NCBI GenBank assembly: GCA_949935795.1
Contig: CATLFX010000006.1
Span: 1 to 64,000 of the forward strand
Length of the DNA: 64,000 nucleotides
Origin: an uncultured Oscillospiraceae bacterium
GTDB lineage: Bacteria; Bacillota; Clostridia; Oscillospirales; Oscillospiraceae
Reading direction: 5' to 3'
The notes under the pieces are model-generated. The model had not been told where the DNA came from and did no database searches. It worked only from the letters and a program-made list of their open reading frames with translations. Both the position numbers and the translations under genes were made by a program. Every line of letters begins with the position of its first letter. Positions within the stretch are counted from its first letter, which is position 1. This document shows, piece by piece, positions 39,450-48,027 of the stretch.

Positions 39450-41459
39450 TCAGCGGGCCAGCACCGTGCCGATCTCCTCGCCGGCGGCCTCGTCGAATAC
39501 CTCCACCCCGCCGAAGCCGCAGCAACCCCCGGCGTTGAAGGTGTCGGTGGGGCTGGCGTACTCCATGTGGGAGACAACCACCACCCAGCTCCGCTCTCCC
39601 TTGCGGATGCGCAGGGCCTCAATCTCCCGGTCCTCAAATTGGATGCCCTTGAAGTTGGAGGTCACCGGCAGCTTCTCCACGCACAGCGGCTCCGGCTCTC
39701 CCGTCCGGTCCAGGGCAATCACGGTGAGCACGCTGGCAAAGCCCTCTCCCTGGACCGCCGTCTCCAGCACGGGACCCTCCGCCGCGTGGTTGTAGTGCCG
39801 GGCCACCCGCCCCGTTTTCAGCTCAGTGGCCACCGGAACAGAGGATAGCAGCCGCAGACGGGCGGTGCAGGACCGCCCCTCCCAGACAAATCCGCCCTCC
39901 TGGGCGGCCAGCGTCCCGGTCTCCCCCCAGTGGAAGAACTGGCGGTAGGTGTGGGGCCCTCCGGCATAGAACTCGTCCACGGCGATCATCACGTCAGGCT
40001 TCAGGAAAATGAGCCGACGGTTGACGAACACCCCCTGCTCATACCAGCCCAGGTGCCCCCCCTCGGCGTAGCCGTACCGGCCGCCGCTGTAAAAGACCCG
40101 GTTCACCGCCCGGCTGAGGTGTCCGCACTCCCAGCTGTCCTTGCAGTCGTAGAGGGGAACGCCCTCCACCGCCACCGTGTTGTGGCCGGACACATCCTTG
40201 AACTCCCGGCGGTCAGGGCCGAACACGTAGGTGTACCGCCCGCTGTCCGTGAGCACGTCCTCCCCAAAGGCGGACAGGTCGAAGTGGAGCTGGTCGGAGT
40301 GGCCGTGGCCCGCCCCCAGCAGGCCGCAGTGGAAGCGGACCCAGGCGTCCTCCGGCCCCCAGCCGGACCGGAATACATAGTTGCCGCTGTCCGTCAGGGC
40401 AAAGTCGGTCTGGGCGGGGGCCTGGGCGGGCATGGCCTCGTACCGCCCCGCTTCCCCGGCCCCCAGCTCCCAGGCGCTGTCCAGGTCCAGCCTGGGGTAG
40501 CCGGCGGATTTCAGCGCCCCGTCCTGGAAGATGGCCGCGGCCAGGGTCACCAGGTCCCGCTGGTCGATGTCGTCGCTGTCCCCCATCATGGGCTCCCCGC
40601 CGCCCGGCTTCTGCCAGGCCAGCGCCGTACGGGCCATGGCGTGGACCGCCTCTTCCATGCCCTGGGGCAGCTCCTCCCCCCGGCGGCGGGCCAGCAGCAC
40701 CACGTCCAGATAGCACCGCATGACCTCGTTGTGGTACATGGGGGACTGCTCCCAGTGGACCCCGTCCGGGTAGACCTGGATGCGGCGGTTCCGCTCCAGC
40801 CGCTTCAGGGCGGTAGCCCGGTACTGGGCCGTCCTCTCGCTGACGGGCAGGTGGCACCCGGCCACGTACAGCCCGTGGTTGGCCAGCACCCCCCAGTTGC
40901 TCATCAGGTTGAAGGTGTTCCACACCTCCATAATGTACTCGGCGTGGTCGGTGAGGGACCAGATGAATTTGTCCATCACCGCCTCCGTGATATAGGGGCT
41001 GCCCTCGAAGTACCGCATGGCCTTGCACCAGTTCTCCATGCGGATGCCCGCCTCGATGGACCGCCACGCCGGCGCGCAGGCGGGGTCGTCCCGGCGTACC
41101 GTGTCCACCCAGTGGACCAGCTGCTCCGCGAAGGCCTTGGCGTACTTTTCGTCTCCCGTCACGGCGTAGGCCTGGCCCAGGCAGGGCCAGAACCGCATCC
41201 GGTTAAAGGCGTAGATGAATTCCGGGTCGTTTCCAGGCTGGCGCAGCCAGTCGATGGGGCCGTCGAACACCTCGGGGACGTGGGTCTGCTCCATATCCCA
41301 GCGCAGCTGGAACACGAACTTGTTCTCCGCCGCCAGGTCCGCCGTGCGCAGCACCGTGTCCAGCTCCTCCCGGCAGTTGGTGCGGACATATTCCGCCGCC
41401 GCGTCCCTGTCGTCGAAAAAGGTGCGGCGGTTCTGGTCAAAAAACAGCTTTGGGTCCAT
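39450..41459 (-). CDS. heparinase II/III family polysaccharide lyase
   Basis: 669 residues, no signal peptide, so intracellular. Residues 1-330 form an alpha/alpha toroid (WLRQPGNDPEFIYAFNRMRFWPCLGQAYA, GIRMENWCKAMRYFEG). The C-terminal beta-sheet part has the family core GAGHGHSDQLHFDLSAFGEDVLTDSG near 375-400 and SGHNTVAVEG, with His and Tyr residues suited to beta-elimination. It should cleave uronate-containing oligosaccharides to products with a 4,5-unsaturated uronate, the substrate of the GH88 gene just upstream. The exact glycan (heparosan, hyaluronan, chondroitin or alginate-like) is not decided by sequence. Confidence 0.88.
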   Translation of the reverse strand: MDPKLFFDQNRRTFFDDRDAAAEYVRTNCREELDTVLRTADLAAENKFVFQLRWDMEQTHVPEVFDGPIDWLRQPGNDPEFIYAFNRMRFWPCLGQAYAVTGDEKYAKAFAEQLVHWVDTVRRDDPACAPAWRSIEAGIRMENWCKAMRYFEGSPYITEAVMDKFIWSLTDHAEYIMEVWNTFNLMSNWGVLANHGLYVAGCHLPVSERTAQYRATALKRLERNRRIQVYPDGVHWEQSPMYHNEVMRCYLDVVLLARRRGEELPQGMEEAVHAMARTALAWQKPGGGEPMMGDSDDIDQRDLVTLAAAIFQDGALKSAGYPRLDLDSAWELGAGEAGRYEAMPAQAPAQTDFALTDSGNYVFRSGWGPEDAWVRFHCGLLGAGHGHSDQLHFDLSAFGEDVLTDSGRYTYVFGPDRREFKDVSGHNTVAVEGVPLYDCKDSWECGHLSRAVNRVFYSGGRYGYAEGGHLGWYEQGVFVNRRLIFLKPDVMIAVDEFYAGGPHTYRQFFHWGETGTLAAQEGGFVWEGRSCTARLRLLSSVPVATELKTGRVARHYNHAAEGPVLETAVQGEGFASVLTVIALDRTGEPEPLCVEKLPVTSNFKGIQFEDREIEALRIRKGERSWVVVVSHMEYASPTDTFNAGGCCGFGGVEVFDEAAGEEIGTVLAR

Positions 41460-41486
41460 GAAAACCCCTCCTTATCTCGTTGCCGG

Positions 41487-42641
41487 TCACCAGTAGGGGT
41501 CCCAGTCCCCGGCCAGCCGGGTGAGGGCCTCCATGTAGTAGAAGTCGCCCCAGGAGGTGCACTCGTCCACCCCCTCGGGGAAGCAGGTGTTGTAAGGGCT
41601 CTTCTTGCTGTAGGTGCCGTGGAGGATCAGGCCCGCGCCCTCCACGGGGGTCTCCACGGCGTAGTCGGCCGCCAGACTGCCCACCATCTCCCGGGCCAGC
41701 TTCTCGTACCGGGCGGTCTCCCCGGCGGGCAGGACCCGGACCGCCTCCAGCAGGCCGCAGGCCACGATGGCCGCGGAGGAGGAGTCCCTGGGCTCGCCGC
41801 TGTCCGGCTGGAAGAGCATGTCCCAGCAGGGGACCAGGTCCTCGGGCAGGCGGGTGAGGTAGAAGTCCAGCGCCCGCTTGAAGGCGTCCAGCGCGGCGGG
41901 GTCCTGGGTGTACCGCCAGCTCAGGATGGAGCCGTACACCGCCCAGGCCTGGCCCCGGGCCCAGAAGCTGTCGTCCTTATAGCCCTGGCAGGTGCGGCCA
42001 TGGCTGGGGGTGCCGTCCTTGTTCATGTAGAAGGTGTGGAAGGTGGAGCCGTCGGGCCGGAAAGAGTTTGCCATGCAGGTGGCGGTGTGTTTTTTCGCGA
42101 TATCGGCGTATTTCCCGTCCCCCGTCTCGTTGCTGGCCCAGTACAGCAGGGGCAGGTTCAGCAGGCAGTCGATGATGAAGCGGTAGTTGACGGGCGAACC
42201 CATCCGGCCCCAGGCCTGGATGAACTCCCCCTTGGGCTGGAAGCGGCTGATGAGCTGGTCCGCCGCCAGGATGGCGGCCTCCCGGGCCTTCTGGTCCCCG
42301 GTGAGCTTGTACGCCGCCACACAGGCGGGGGTGTACAAAAAGCCCATGTCGTGGTGGGCCACCTTCACCTTCCGGCGGATGCGCCGGTCAAAGCTGTCCG
42401 CCAGGGTCAGCCCCGCCTCCCGGAACGCCTGGTCATGGGTGCGCTCATAGGCCAGCCAGATCTCCCCCGGCCAAAAGCCGCAGGTCCACTGGTCGTTCCT
42501 GCAGGTGGGATAGATATTGTTCACGCTGGAGTGGTTCTGGCACCTTTTGGTGTACTTGGGCAGGTTGAGCCGCACCTGCTCCACGGCGCGGTCCAGCGCG
42601 GCCTGGACACGCTCGTTGGTGATGGGAAGGGGTCTGCTCAT
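41487..42641 (-). CDS. GH88 unsaturated glucuronyl hydrolase
   Basis: 384 residues, no signal peptide. GH88 landmarks: CRNDQWTCGFWPGEIWLAYE (conserved Asp near 69), KVAHHDMGFLYTPAC, and NYRFIIDCLLNLPLLYWA with the second catalytic Asp near 160, then DDSFWARGQAWAVYG. The enzyme hydrates the vinyl ether of 4,5-unsaturated uronyl disaccharides, releasing an amino sugar or other partner and an open-chain uronate. It sits between the permeases and the lyase, as in glycosaminoglycan loci of Firmicutes. GH88 rather than GH105 is my preference because of the toroid motif pattern and length. Confidence 0.9.
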   Translation of the reverse strand: MSRPLPITNERVQAALDRAVEQVRLNLPKYTKRCQNHSSVNNIYPTCRNDQWTCGFWPGEIWLAYERTHDQAFREAGLTLADSFDRRIRRKVKVAHHDMGFLYTPACVAAYKLTGDQKAREAAILAADQLISRFQPKGEFIQAWGRMGSPVNYRFIIDCLLNLPLLYWASNETGDGKYADIAKKHTATCMANSFRPDGSTFHTFYMNKDGTPSHGRTCQGYKDDSFWARGQAWAVYGSILSWRYTQDPAALDAFKRALDFYLTRLPEDLVPCWDMLFQPDSGEPRDSSSAAIVACGLLEAVRVLPAGETARYEKLAREMVGSLAADYAVETPVEGAGLILHGTYSKKSPYNTCFPEGVDECTSWGDFYYMEALTRLAGDWDPYW

Positions 42642-42673
42642 GGAAAGGACACCTCTTTCTCACAGTATAGCAA

Positions 42674-42710
42674 TTGCCAAGGGACGGGGGAGATACCCGC
42701 CCCTTGGCAA
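42674..42710 (-). other. intercistronic hairpin between permease and GH88 genes
   Basis: TTGCCAAGGG/CCCTTGGCAA stem with an inner CGGG/CCCG pair and one mismatch; no T tract. It may separate transporter and enzyme expression by RNA processing. Confidence 0.5.
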
Positions 42711-42731
42711 CAGGCAGTGTATAAGTCGATT

Positions 42732-43565
42732 TTACCCTTTCAGGCCGCTGCTGGCAATACCCTGGACGAAGTATTTTTGCAGCGCCAGGAACACGATGAG
42801 CACCGGGATCAGCGCCACCACCGACGCGGCCATGATGAGGCCGTACTCGGCGGAATACTGGCCGATGAACATACGCAGTCCCAGCTGGAGGGTCTTCTTG
42901 GACTCGGTGTGCAAGTAGAGCAGGGGGCCCAGGAAGTCGTTCCAGGTGTTGACGAAGGTGAAGATGGTCAGCGTGGCCAGGCTGGGCTTGGACAGGGGCA
43001 GCATGATCCGCCGCCAGATGCCGTACTCGCTGAGGCCGTCGATGCGGGCCGCCTCGCACAGCTCGTCGGGTATGCCGTCATAGAACTGCTTCATCAGGAA
43101 CACGCCGAAGGCGGAGAACGCCTGGAGGCAGACCATGGCGAGGAGCTTGTCATTGAGGCCCATGCCGCTCATCATCAGGAACTGGGGCACCATGTACACC
43201 TGCCAGGGCATGGCGATGGTGGCGATGTAGCCCAAAAACAGCAGGTTGCGGCCCTTGAAACGGAGCTTGGCGAAGGCGTAGGCCGCGAAACTGGAGGTGA
43301 GCAGCTGGAGCAGGGTGACCACCACCGTCAAAATGGCGGTGTTGCTGATGAACTTCATCAGGGGGATCTTGGTCCAGATGTTCACGTAGTTCTGCCACTG
43401 GGGCTCGGCGGGGATCCACTGCATGGGCCAGGCGAACACGTCCTTGTTCAGCTTCAGCGACGCGGACAGCATCCAGGCGAAGGGGATGATGGTGAGGATG
43501 GACAGCAGAATCAAAATCACATACACGGCGACCTTTCCGCCGGTGATGCCGGACTTCTCTTTCAT
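42732..43565 (-). CDS. carbohydrate ABC transporter permease (MalG type)
   Basis: 277 residues, six membrane segments. The EAA loop that contacts the ATPase is present as ELCEAARIDGLSEYGIWRRIMLPLSKP. N-terminal KVAVYVILILLSILTIIPFAWMLSASLK is typical of the second permease of CUT1 sugar importers. With the next gene it forms the channel for the imported oligosaccharide. Follows the first permease by 16 bases. Confidence 0.93.
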   Translation of the reverse strand: MKEKSGITGGKVAVYVILILLSILTIIPFAWMLSASLKLNKDVFAWPMQWIPAEPQWQNYVNIWTKIPLMKFISNTAILTVVVTLLQLLTSSFAAYAFAKLRFKGRNLLFLGYIATIAMPWQVYMVPQFLMMSGMGLNDKLLAMVCLQAFSAFGVFLMKQFYDGIPDELCEAARIDGLSEYGIWRRIMLPLSKPSLATLTIFTFVNTWNDFLGPLLYLHTESKKTLQLGLRMFIGQYSAEYGLIMAASVVALIPVLIVFLALQKYFVQGIASSGLKG

Positions 43566-43581
43566 ATGCGCTCCCCCTCCC

Positions 43582-44517
43582 TTATTCGTTCATGGACTTC
43601 TCGCCCCGGAACTGGATCAGCGTGACGATGAGCACCAGGATGAACAGGATCATGGCCATGGCGCTGGCGTAGCCGAAGTTCCGGGAGGTGAAGGCCGCCT
43701 CGTAGATGTTGCCCACCAGGACCCGGGTCTTGCCGCCGGGGCCGAAGTTGGTGATCATCAGGAAGATGTCGTACACCTTGAAGCACTGGATGGTGAGCAT
43801 CACGGTGACAAAGAAGGTGGTGGGCCGCAGCTGTGGCATGGTGACGTACCAGAACCGCTGCCAGGGGTTGGCCCCGTCCAGGGCCGCCGCCTCATAGAGG
43901 TCCGGGTTGACCCCCTGGAGGCCCGCCAGGTAGATGATCATGTAGTAGCCCATGAACTTCCAGATGGAGAACAGGATCACGGTGCCCATACAGACGAACC
44001 AGTTGGGGTCCGCCGACCACCGGGGCAGGTTCTCCACCCCCAGGCCGGACAAAATCATGTTGACGGGGCCCATGGAGGGGTTGAACAGCATGTTCCACAC
44101 GGCGGTGACCGCCACCATAGAGGCCACGTAGGGGAAGAACATCATGGTGCGGAAGAAGTTCCGGGCGTGGATCTTCTGGTTGAGCAGGATGGCCAGCCCC
44201 AGGGAGGCCGCCATGGTCAGGGGCACGGTAATGACGGCGTAGGCGATGGTGTTGAACAGGGCCTGGGTGAATTTGGCGTCCTGGAACAGGTCGGTGAAGT
44301 TCTGGAGCCCCACGAACTCGATGGGGTTCTTCCAGGAGCCGTCCCAGGACAGGAAGGCCAGGGCGATGGCCATCACCATGGGCACCAGGGTGAACACGGC
44401 GAAGCCAATGAAGTTGGGGGCGATGAAACTGTAGGCCACCAGATTCTTGGCGACTTCCCGCTTTTTCCGGGACCGTATGACGGCCTCAGAGGCCGCCGGA
44501 GTCTGGGTCTTTTGCAT
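43582..44517 (-). CDS. sugar ABC transporter permease (MalF/UgpA type)
   Basis: 311 residues with an N-terminal cytoplasmic extension (MQKTQTPAASEAVIRSRKKRE) and six membrane segments. EAA loop: DLYEAAALDGANPWQRFWYVTMPQLRP. First permease of a CUT1 importer, between the binding protein and the second permease. No ATPase gene is present in the locus; a shared MsmK/UgpC-type ATPase is the usual solution in Firmicutes. Confidence 0.93.
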   Translation of the reverse strand: MQKTQTPAASEAVIRSRKKREVAKNLVAYSFIAPNFIGFAVFTLVPMVMAIALAFLSWDGSWKNPIEFVGLQNFTDLFQDAKFTQALFNTIAYAVITVPLTMAASLGLAILLNQKIHARNFFRTMMFFPYVASMVAVTAVWNMLFNPSMGPVNMILSGLGVENLPRWSADPNWFVCMGTVILFSIWKFMGYYMIIYLAGLQGVNPDLYEAAALDGANPWQRFWYVTMPQLRPTTFFVTVMLTIQCFKVYDIFLMITNFGPGGKTRVLVGNIYEAAFTSRNFGYASAMAMILFILVLIVTLIQFRGEKSMNE

Positions 44518-44547
44518 GGAATCCTCCTCTCTAGTCAGTCAAAACGC

Positions 44548-44582
44548 AAGCCGGCGGAGCGGAACTCCGCCCCGCCAGCTTT
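44548..44582 (-). other. hairpin after the binding-protein gene
   Basis: Minus strand AAGCTGGCGGGGCGGA/CCGCTCCGCCGGCTT followed by GCGTTTTG: a stem likely to stabilise the binding-protein message or partly terminate it, giving excess binding protein over permeases. Confidence 0.55.
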
Positions 44583-44610
44583 GATTGGTCTGTGGGAATC
44601 CGGTATTCGC

Positions 44611-45951
44611 TTAGCCCAGCAGAGCGCCGACCTCGTCGTTCATCTTCTGGATGCCCTCGTCGATGGTCATGGCGCCGGTCATGATGCCGTCATGGGCCTC
44701 GTTGAGCACGCCCTCAATGTCGGCGGCCTTGTCGTGCATGGGCATCTCCAGGTAGACCTGGGTGGTGCTCAGGGCTTCCTTGCTGTTCTCGTCGGTGGGG
44801 AAGCCGTCCATCTTGGCCAGCTCATCCAGCACGGCGTCGCTCTTGATGGCGGGGAAGGTGCCGGTCTTGGCGATGATCTCGGCGCCCTTCTCGCCGCCCA
44901 CGAACTTCACGAAGTCCAGGGCCGCGGCCTGCTTCTCAGAGGCGGCGTTCACCGCCACGGAGGTGATGGTGCCCAGCGTGGTGCCGGCGGCCACCCCTTC
45001 GGGATGGGGATACTTCACGATGCCCCAGTTGGTGGCCAGGGACTCGCCGGACTTCACCTTCTCGATCTGGGTGGGGATGAACCAGCTGCCCATGTTCATC
45101 ATGGCGACCTGGTTGTTGAAGAACACGCCGGAGTAGTGGGTGGAGGTGGCCTTCAGGGTGCCGTAATCCTGGCAGATGCCGTCGTTCTGCTCGGCCAGGA
45201 CCCACTCATAGGTGGACTTCATGAAGTCGTAGTTGCCGTCCACCACGGTGTGCTCGCCGTCCAAAACGGCGAACAGAGAGGGAGCGGAGCGCCAGGTGTG
45301 GAAATGGGAGCCGTACACCTTGTCGGCACCGGTGCCGCTGGTGACCTTGCGGGCCAGCTCGTCATACTGGGCGATGGTCATATCGTTGGTGGGGTAGTCC
45401 ACGCCGGCGGCGTCAAACAGGTCCTTGTTGTAGTACACCACCCAGTGGTCGGAGCGGAAGGGCAGGGCGTAGAACTTGCCGTCCACAGTGATCTGCTCGA
45501 TGGTGCCGCCGTACAGGGTGGAGTCGATGCCCTCGCCGCTCAGGTCGGACAGGTAGCCGCCCTTCACCAGGTTGGCGTAGCCGGGGATGTCCTTCACGCA
45601 CACCACGTCCAGGTCGGCGTTGCCGGTGAGCTGGGTGATGAGGGCGTTCTGGTAGTCGCTGGAGCCCAGGTCCACCATCTCGATCTTCACGTTGGGATGG
45701 TCGGCCACGTAGGCGTCGATGAGGGGCTGGTAGTAAGTAGTCAGGTTGATGTCCCACACGGCCCACTTCAGGGTGACTTCCTCGTCACCGGCGGGCTCGC
45801 TGCCGCCCTCGGGGGCCTTGCTCTCGGCGGACTGGCTGTTCTCAGGGGCCTGAGAGCTGTCGCCGGTGTCGTTGCCGCCGCAGGCGGCCAGTCCGGCCAC
45901 CATCAGCAGGGCCAGCATGAGAGCCATGGCTTTTTTCCACATTTTCTTCAT
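44611..45951 (-). CDS. extracellular solute-binding lipoprotein of a sugar ABC importer
   Basis: 446 residues. Signal peptide with lipobox AGLAAC (Cys near 24), an acidic Ser/Glu-rich linker to about 60, then a family 1 binding protein fold (VTLKWAVWDINLTTYYQPLIDAY, VVCVKDIPGYANLVKGGYL, WRSAPSLFAVLDG). It captures the glycan fragment at the cell surface and passes it to the two permeases downstream. First gene of the operon SBP-permease-permease-GH88-lyase-DUF624. Upstream lie two direct CATATACT repeats, a candidate site for the divergent response regulator. Confidence 0.93.
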   Translation of the reverse strand: MKKMWKKAMALMLALLMVAGLAACGGNDTGDSSQAPENSQSAESKAPEGGSEPAGDEEVTLKWAVWDINLTTYYQPLIDAYVADHPNVKIEMVDLGSSDYQNALITQLTGNADLDVVCVKDIPGYANLVKGGYLSDLSGEGIDSTLYGGTIEQITVDGKFYALPFRSDHWVVYYNKDLFDAAGVDYPTNDMTIAQYDELARKVTSGTGADKVYGSHFHTWRSAPSLFAVLDGEHTVVDGNYDFMKSTYEWVLAEQNDGICQDYGTLKATSTHYSGVFFNNQVAMMNMGSWFIPTQIEKVKSGESLATNWGIVKYPHPEGVAAGTTLGTITSVAVNAASEKQAAALDFVKFVGGEKGAEIIAKTGTFPAIKSDAVLDELAKMDGFPTDENSKEALSTTQVYLEMPMHDKAADIEGVLNEAHDGIMTGAMTIDEGIQKMNDEVGALLG

Positions 45952-46091
45952 AAAAGGGCCTCCATTCTATCCAATTTCCCGTCGGAACGGGTTCGCTGGT
46001 GATATTTTATGCAGGAAGCCGGGAAAATGGTATGTAAAATTTTAAGGTGGACCGATATTTTTTCTATGGTTTTTTCCCCGCGCTCCAAAAA

Positions 46092-46120
46092 CATATACTA
46101 TTTTCAGATTTTCATATACT
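46092..46120 (-). promoter_or_regulatory. direct repeats, candidate response-regulator site
   Basis: CATATACT occurs twice, 21 bases apart (two helical turns), in an AT-rich stretch between the divergent binding-protein and kinase genes. AraC-type response regulators bind such tandem sites. A TAAAAT box for the binding-protein gene lies at 46039-46044 with no good -35, as expected for an activated promoter. Confidence 0.45.
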
Positions 46121-46158
46121 TTTTATGGATTCCAATAAAATCCAATCACTTTTTACGA

Positions 46159-46187
46159 TTGACAACCGGCTGGATTCCACGTAACAT
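46159..46187 (+). promoter_or_regulatory. promoter of the sensor kinase gene
   Basis: TTGACA, 17 bases, TAACAT; start codon about 35 bases on, behind GGAAGGGGGCGGAGG. Confidence 0.65.
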
Positions 46188-46221
46188 ACCTTATATAAAC
46201 ATACCGGAAGGGGGCGGAGGT

Positions 46222-48027
46222 ATGCGCGGGCGGTTCGGGTCCATCAAGTTCCGGGTGGTGGCGGTGGTGGTGCTGTTCACTCTGGCCAGCGCCCTGGCCT
46301 CCGTCACCCTGTCTCTGCGCCACTTTCAGCGCTCCGCCCGGGAGGGGCTGCTCCAGTCCGCCGAGTTCAACCTCAATCTGGTGGCGGGAGTGGTGAACCG
46401 GGATCTGGACGCCCTGGGCACCCTCCGGGACTGGTGCGGCGTTGACAGCCGCGTCAGCGCCTATATCTCCGGCGCCTCCTCCGGGGTGGCGAACGGCGTG
46501 CGGGCCTTTTCCGCCATGAACGGGCAGGTGCAGCTCAACCGGGCCTATCCCTACCTGCTGCGCACCGTGGCGGTGAGCCAGGACTATCAGCGCATCCTCC
46601 AATGCGGCTCGGGCACCACGGCGGGCATCCCGCTCAACCCCTACACCATCAACCGCCTGGAGCGTCTGGAGTCCGGTCTGGGAACCAGGCAGTGGGCGGG
46701 CGTCATGGTCGACCCTTTTACAGACGTGGGCGGCAGCCATATCCTCTACACCTGCGGACCCATCCACCAGGGCCTGGGGCGGGGCCGCCCGGCGGTGGGT
46801 ACGGTGTTCCTCATGGTGTCCACCGCCATCGTCACCGACTCCATCACCAGCTACCAGCTCCCGGAGGGGTGCGCCCTGTGGCTGACGGTGGGCGGGGAGT
46901 CCTTCGCCCTGGACGGCTCCCTGTCCCCCATTGAGGCCCCCGCCTCCAGCTCCCCCACCCGCGACGCCACCTTCAATGCCAGGACCCGGGTGAACCAGTG
47001 CGCGGGGGCGGACGGGGCCCGGTTTTTGTCGGTGAGCTGCCCTGTGGGCGCGTCCGGGCTGTGGCTCACCCAGACCATCTCTCCCAAGACGGTGAACGCC
47101 AGCCTGCAAGACCTGTACGGCAGCCAGCTGCTGCTGCTGATCTTGTGCTCCGTCCTCATCGGGGCCGCCATGCTGTGGGTGCTCAGCCGCTCCATCAACC
47201 GGCCCATCCTCCGGCTCCAGTCCCGGATGGAGGCCATCTCCCAGGGGGACTTCTCCCCCGACCCCTCCATCGAGTGGGACAACGAGCTGGGAGACGTGGG
47301 CCGGGGGGTGAACCACCTGTCCCAGTCGGTGGAGGAGCTGATGAAGCGCCGCCTGGCCGACGAGAAGGCCCGGCAGGACCTGGAATACCAGATGCTCCAG
47401 AGCCAGATCAACCCCCATTTCCTCTATAACTCCCTGAACTCCATCAAATGGATGGCCACCATCCAGAACGCCGACGGCATCGCCGAGATGATTACCAGCC
47501 TGGCCCACCTGCTGAAAAACGCCTCCAAGGGCCAGAAGAGCCTCATCCCCCTGTCGGCGGAGCTGGAGCTGCTGCGGGACTATTTCGTCATCCAGAAGTA
47601 CCGCTACGGCGGGGCCATCGTCATGACAGAGGATATCCAGCCGGGACTGGATAATGCCCTCATCCCCCGGTTTACCCTCCAGCCCCTGCTGGAAAACGCC
47701 ATTTTCCACGGCATCGAGCCCAAGGGGGGCGCGGGGGCGGTGGCCCTCACCGTCCGGCGGGAGGGGGACGCACTGGAACTGACCATGACCGACGACGGGG
47801 TGGGCATGGAGCCGGAAAAGGCCGCCGCCCTGCTCAGCGGAGAGGAGGCGGGGCCGGTGGGCCTGTTTCAAAAGATCGGGCTGAACAACGTCCACCGCCG
47901 CATTCAATATGAGTTCGGCCCGGATTGGGGGCTGTCCATCCAGAGCGAGCCGGGACGGTTTACCCGCGTCACCGTCCGCCTGCCCTGCCGGACGGACGGC
48001 CCGGAGGAAAAGGAGGAGATCGTATGA
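46222..48027 (+). CDS. YesM-type sensor histidine kinase
   Basis: 601 residues from the ATG at 46222; the track's 46009 start adds 71 AT-rich residues upstream of the promoter and is rejected. Membrane segment at about 10-32, an extracellular sensor region (35-300), a second membrane segment (LLLLILCSVLIGAAMLWVL, near 305), HAMP, then the His_kinase domain with QSQINPHFLYNSLNSIKWMA (phospho-His) and a Walker-type ATPase end (DDGVGMEPEKA, GLNNVHRRIQYEFG). It probably senses an extracellular oligosaccharide or the loaded binding protein. Overlaps the response regulator start (ATGA). Confidence 0.93.
   Translation: MRGRFGSIKFRVVAVVVLFTLASALASVTLSLRHFQRSAREGLLQSAEFNLNLVAGVVNRDLDALGTLRDWCGVDSRVSAYISGASSGVANGVRAFSAMNGQVQLNRAYPYLLRTVAVSQDYQRILQCGSGTTAGIPLNPYTINRLERLESGLGTRQWAGVMVDPFTDVGGSHILYTCGPIHQGLGRGRPAVGTVFLMVSTAIVTDSITSYQLPEGCALWLTVGGESFALDGSLSPIEAPASSSPTRDATFNARTRVNQCAGADGARFLSVSCPVGASGLWLTQTISPKTVNASLQDLYGSQLLLLILCSVLIGAAMLWVLSRSINRPILRLQSRMEAISQGDFSPDPSIEWDNELGDVGRGVNHLSQSVEELMKRRLADEKARQDLEYQMLQSQINPHFLYNSLNSIKWMATIQNADGIAEMITSLAHLLKNASKGQKSLIPLSAELELLRDYFVIQKYRYGGAIVMTEDIQPGLDNALIPRFTLQPLLENAIFHGIEPKGGAGAVALTVRREGDALELTMTDDGVGMEPEKAAALLSGEEAGPVGLFQKIGLNNVHRRIQYEFGPDWGLSIQSEPGRFTRVTVRLPCRTDGPEEKEEIV

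Noticed and set aside
39930-46002. Long plus ORFs opposite the lyase/transporter operon (39930-43625, 43423-46002)
   Set aside because: Antisense shadows rich in Gly/Val/His/Gln; opposite strand encodes lyase, GH88, permeases and binding protein.
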